DNA of 64,000 nucleotides from Palleronia pontilimi (lineage in GTDB: Bacteria; Pseudomonadota; Alphaproteobacteria; Rhodobacterales; Rhodobacteraceae), in contig NZ_JAEKPD010000002.1 in NCBI RefSeq assembly GCF_016412875.1, forward strand, positions 372,001 through 436,000, in the 5' to 3' direction. The notes beneath the pieces were generated by a model. It searched no databases. It saw only the letters and a program-made list of their open reading frames with translations, and was not told where the DNA came from. The position numbers and the translations under genes are program-made. Every line of letters begins with the position of its first letter. The stretch's first letter is position 1. Below, piece after piece: positions 59,412 to 64,000 of the stretch.

Positions 59412-59696
59412 TTACAGGACGGTGGCCAGTTTCATCGCCTGGCCCATGTCGCCATCGACCTTCAGCTTGCCGGTCATGAAGGCGGTCGTCGGGTTCAGCT
59501 CGCCGTCGAGGATGGACTTGAACGTGTCCGCGTCCGCGGTCATCGTCACATCCGTTTCTTCATCGGCGGCGCGTGCGCCTGCATCATCCATCACGATCGT
59601 GCCTTCGCCTTCGATGACGAACTTGGCCGAGCCGTCGAAAGAGCCGCCGATCTTTTCGTTCAGTTGCGTGACGGCTTCGGAAATGACGTCGCTCAT
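59412..59696 (-). CDS. SCP2 sterol-binding domain protein
   Basis: 94 residues, single SCP2 domain: KFVIEGEGTIVMDDAGARAADEETDVTMTADADTFKSILDGELNPTTAFMTGKLKVDGDMGQAMKLATVL. Lipid-carrying fold. Co-transcribed with the alpha/beta hydrolase, which suggests presentation of acyl lipids to it. Start at 59696 (MSDVIS) where the domain begins. Confidence 0.92.
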   Translation of the reverse strand: MSDVISEAVTQLNEKIGGSFDGSAKFVIEGEGTIVMDDAGARAADEETDVTMTADADTFKSILDGELNPTTAFMTGKLKVDGDMGQAMKLATVL

Positions 59697-59784
59697 GGTG
59701 ATCTTCCCTTCATTGTGAGCCCGCGCGGGGGTGTGTTCCCCGACGGGCCGCGCTAATCTTTCAGCACAGTATATGGAGCGTTGA

Positions 59785-60333
59785 ATGCGGAACCTCAAAT
59801 CTGTCGTTGCGGCACTCCTGCTGATCTGCGCCAGCCCCTCCTTCGCGCAGGACAATGGCGACGGGCTGGACGATCTGTTCACCGCGCTTGCCACCGCCGA
59901 AGGCGCGGATGCCGAAAAGATCGCCGCAAAGATTTCCAGCGAATGGTCGCAATCGGGCTCGCCCGCGATGGACGTTTTGCTGTCGCGCGGCGGCGAAGCC
60001 ATGGAAGCGGGCGAGTATCGCGTCGCGGTCGAACATCTGAGCGCGCTGATCGATCATGCCCCCGAATTCCCCGAGGCGTATCATCTGCGCGCCACGGCCT
60101 ATTTCAACCAACGCCGCCTGGGCCTTGCTTTGGACGATTTGCGCGTCGTCCTGGCGCTGAACCCGCGCCATTTCGGGGCCCTCTCGGGGCTTGGGGTCAT
60201 CCTCGAAGAAATCGAGCGGCCCGAACAGGCCTTGCAGGCATGGCGCGAAGTCGCGCGCCTGTTTCCCGCCCACCCCGAGGCCGAGCGCGCCATCGCGCGG
60301 CTTGAACGCTTGGTCGAGGGAAGCGCGCTCTAG
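59785..60333 (+). CDS. Periplasmic TPR-repeat protein
   Basis: 182 residues with a signal peptide (MRNLKSVVAALLLICASPSFA, cleavage before QDNG) and three TPR-type repeats at about 65-165 (GEAMEAGEYRVAVEHLSALIDHAPEFPEAYHLRATAYFNQRRLGLALDDL...). Acts as a protein-protein scaffold in the periplasm. It diverges from the SCP2 gene by 88 bases. Confidence 0.88.
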   Translation: MRNLKSVVAALLLICASPSFAQDNGDGLDDLFTALATAEGADAEKIAAKISSEWSQSGSPAMDVLLSRGGEAMEAGEYRVAVEHLSALIDHAPEFPEAYHLRATAYFNQRRLGLALDDLRVVLALNPRHFGALSGLGVILEEIERPEQALQAWREVARLFPAHPEAERAIARLERLVEGSAL

Positions 60334-60462
60334 CCGCGTCTGACGCACGCCGGTCACAGGTCGCGGCCGAGGCCGCCCGCAGGATTGACCGAAACGGCTT
60401 GCCGGAACACAAAGACTCGAGCCCGAACGAATACGGGCAGAGGCAGTGTTCAAGGAGCAGTC

Positions 60463-61200
60463 ATGATACTGTGGAAATATTCGGGCGCGGCATGCGTCCT
60501 GGCGATGTCGACCGGAATGGCGTCAGCGGTCGAAGTCACGGGCGGCGAGGTCGGATTGTCCTATTCCCGCTTTTTCGAGGATGTCGAGATCGACGGCGAC
60601 GATGAAGCCGTTGCCAAGACCAGCCTGTCCGGCCAGGTCGAGATCGGTTTCAACCGCAACTTTGCCCTGCAGGCCGACCTGGCCCATCACAAGTTCAGTG
60701 CCAGCGACGAAGACGGCACGACGCTGACTCTGCACGGCATTTTGCACTACAACGACACCTTGTCGTTCGGTGCCTTCATCGGCCGCGATTCCGGCGACGG
60801 CGACGATCTGGACTTCTACGGCATCGAGATCGGTCAGGAATTCGAGCGGTTCGACGTGGAAGCCTATCTTTCGGACGGCGACATCGACGATATCTCTTCG
60901 GGCCTGATCTACGGGGTTTCCGGCCGCTACGTCGTCAATGACGCGCTCGAGGTCGGGCTGGACTTCGATGCGGTCGATCTGGACGAAGGCGCGGATCTGC
61001 GCCGGATCGGACTAGTCGCCGATTACAGTTTTGGGCCGTCGACCAACGTTTACGGCGAAATCGGAACGTCCGAACTCGAAAGTTCCTTCGGATCGGACAG
61101 CGAGGAATACGTCGAGCTGGGCGCGAAGTTCATGTTCGGCGCCGAGCGCGGTGCGACCTTCGACAAGCGCGGCTTCTTCTCGGTGCTGCCCGGTTTGTGA
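60463..61200 (+). CDS. Outer-membrane beta-barrel (porin-like) protein
   Basis: 245 residues with signal peptide (ACVLAMSTGMASA). The mature part alternates aromatic and polar residues in about ten beta strands (VEVTGGEVGLSYSRFF, QVEIGFNRNFALQADLAHHKFS, LHGILHYNDTLSFGAFIGR, GLIYGVSGRYVVNDALEVGLDF, VELGAKFMFG), with acidic loops, as in small opacity-type porins. Start at 60463 after AAGGAG; it may also be the product of a longer frame from 60385, but no homology there. Confidence 0.78.
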   Translation: MILWKYSGAACVLAMSTGMASAVEVTGGEVGLSYSRFFEDVEIDGDDEAVAKTSLSGQVEIGFNRNFALQADLAHHKFSASDEDGTTLTLHGILHYNDTLSFGAFIGRDSGDGDDLDFYGIEIGQEFERFDVEAYLSDGDIDDISSGLIYGVSGRYVVNDALEVGLDFDAVDLDEGADLRRIGLVADYSFGPSTNVYGEIGTSELESSFGSDSEEYVELGAKFMFGAERGATFDKRGFFSVLPGL

Positions 61201-61211
61201 TCTTTGCGGCA

Positions 61212-61250
61212 CGGCGCCGGGCGGGATGCGCCCGCTTGGCGCCGGGCTTT
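61212..61250 (+). terminator. Terminator-like hairpin after the outer-membrane protein gene
   Basis: CGGCGCC (61212-61218) pairs with GGCGCCG (61238-61244), with an inner GGGCG/CGCCC extension, followed by GGCTTT. Strong stem with a short T stretch; likely terminates the outer-membrane protein transcript. Confidence 0.65.
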
Positions 61251-61344
61251 GTCGCTGGTGATCCCGTGCACTTGAACAGGCGGGGGTTGCCTGCCCGGGC
61301 CTGTGCCGCCATGTAAAGGCCGACACTTTCTCGGGGCACAGGCG

Positions 61345-64000
<2,656 letters not shown>

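Overview
The window is a high-GC alphaproteobacterial chromosome segment, most likely from the Rhodobacteraceae (roseobacter group). Supporting signs are the ribB-ribH-nusB operon, a RpoH-type sigma factor, MmcB and DUF6324 proteins, a tRNA-His with A73 and no encoded G-1, and an Anbu proteasome-like cluster. Everything here is read from sequence and family knowledge; no search was run.

Layout. (1) 1-9836: a branched-chain-type ABC uptake system (liv genes, minus strand) diverges from a six-gene plus-strand catabolic operon. Its SDR, acyl-CoA dehydrogenase, APH-like kinase, DUF6285 and acyl-CoA ligase match the gene set of the levulinate/4-hydroxy-acid (Lva) pathway. (2) 9910-12340: a PAS/GAF HWE-type histidine kinase diverges from a single-domain response regulator. 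(3) 12491-14284: mobile-element debris, namely a truncated DUF932 gene and a broken tyrosine integrase whose catalytic middle has been replaced by about 360 bp carrying a different small gene. (4) 14459-37147: a 22.7 kb genomic island inserted in the 5' end of dusA. It is bounded by a 15-bp direct repeat, with the displaced dusA N-terminus left at the far end. (5) 37088-64000: core chromosome, including dusA, ribBH-nusB, a candidate 6S RNA, mmcB, tRNA-His, an RluA-family pseudouridine synthase, rpoH, an RTX protein, oligoendopeptidase F, an ATP-dependent DNA ligase with its partner exonuclease, the ATP-grasp/alpha-E/transglutaminase/Anbu cluster, lipid-related genes, an outer-membrane protein and the start of a SUV3-like helicase.

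The island carries a coherent catabolic cargo. One arm (minus strand) encodes a class I fumarase/mesaconase, a CitF-type CoA-transferase and a CitE-type lyase. Together these could convert a C5 dicarboxylate such as mesaconate to acetyl-CoA and pyruvate. The same arm has an SDR, a SnoaL-like protein and a glutathione transferase, with a divergent LysR regulator. The middle holds two complete HMGF-type ABC transporter sets but only one solute-binding protein. The other arm (plus strand) has an SDR, a second glutathione transferase, two aldehyde dehydrogenases, a quinone reductase and a peroxiredoxin. The simplest reading is uptake and glutathione-assisted oxidation of a reactive or aromatic/terpenoid-like compound, ending in a citramalyl-CoA route; the substrate is unknown. 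No intact integrase was seen in the island, so it is probably fixed or mobilised in trans.
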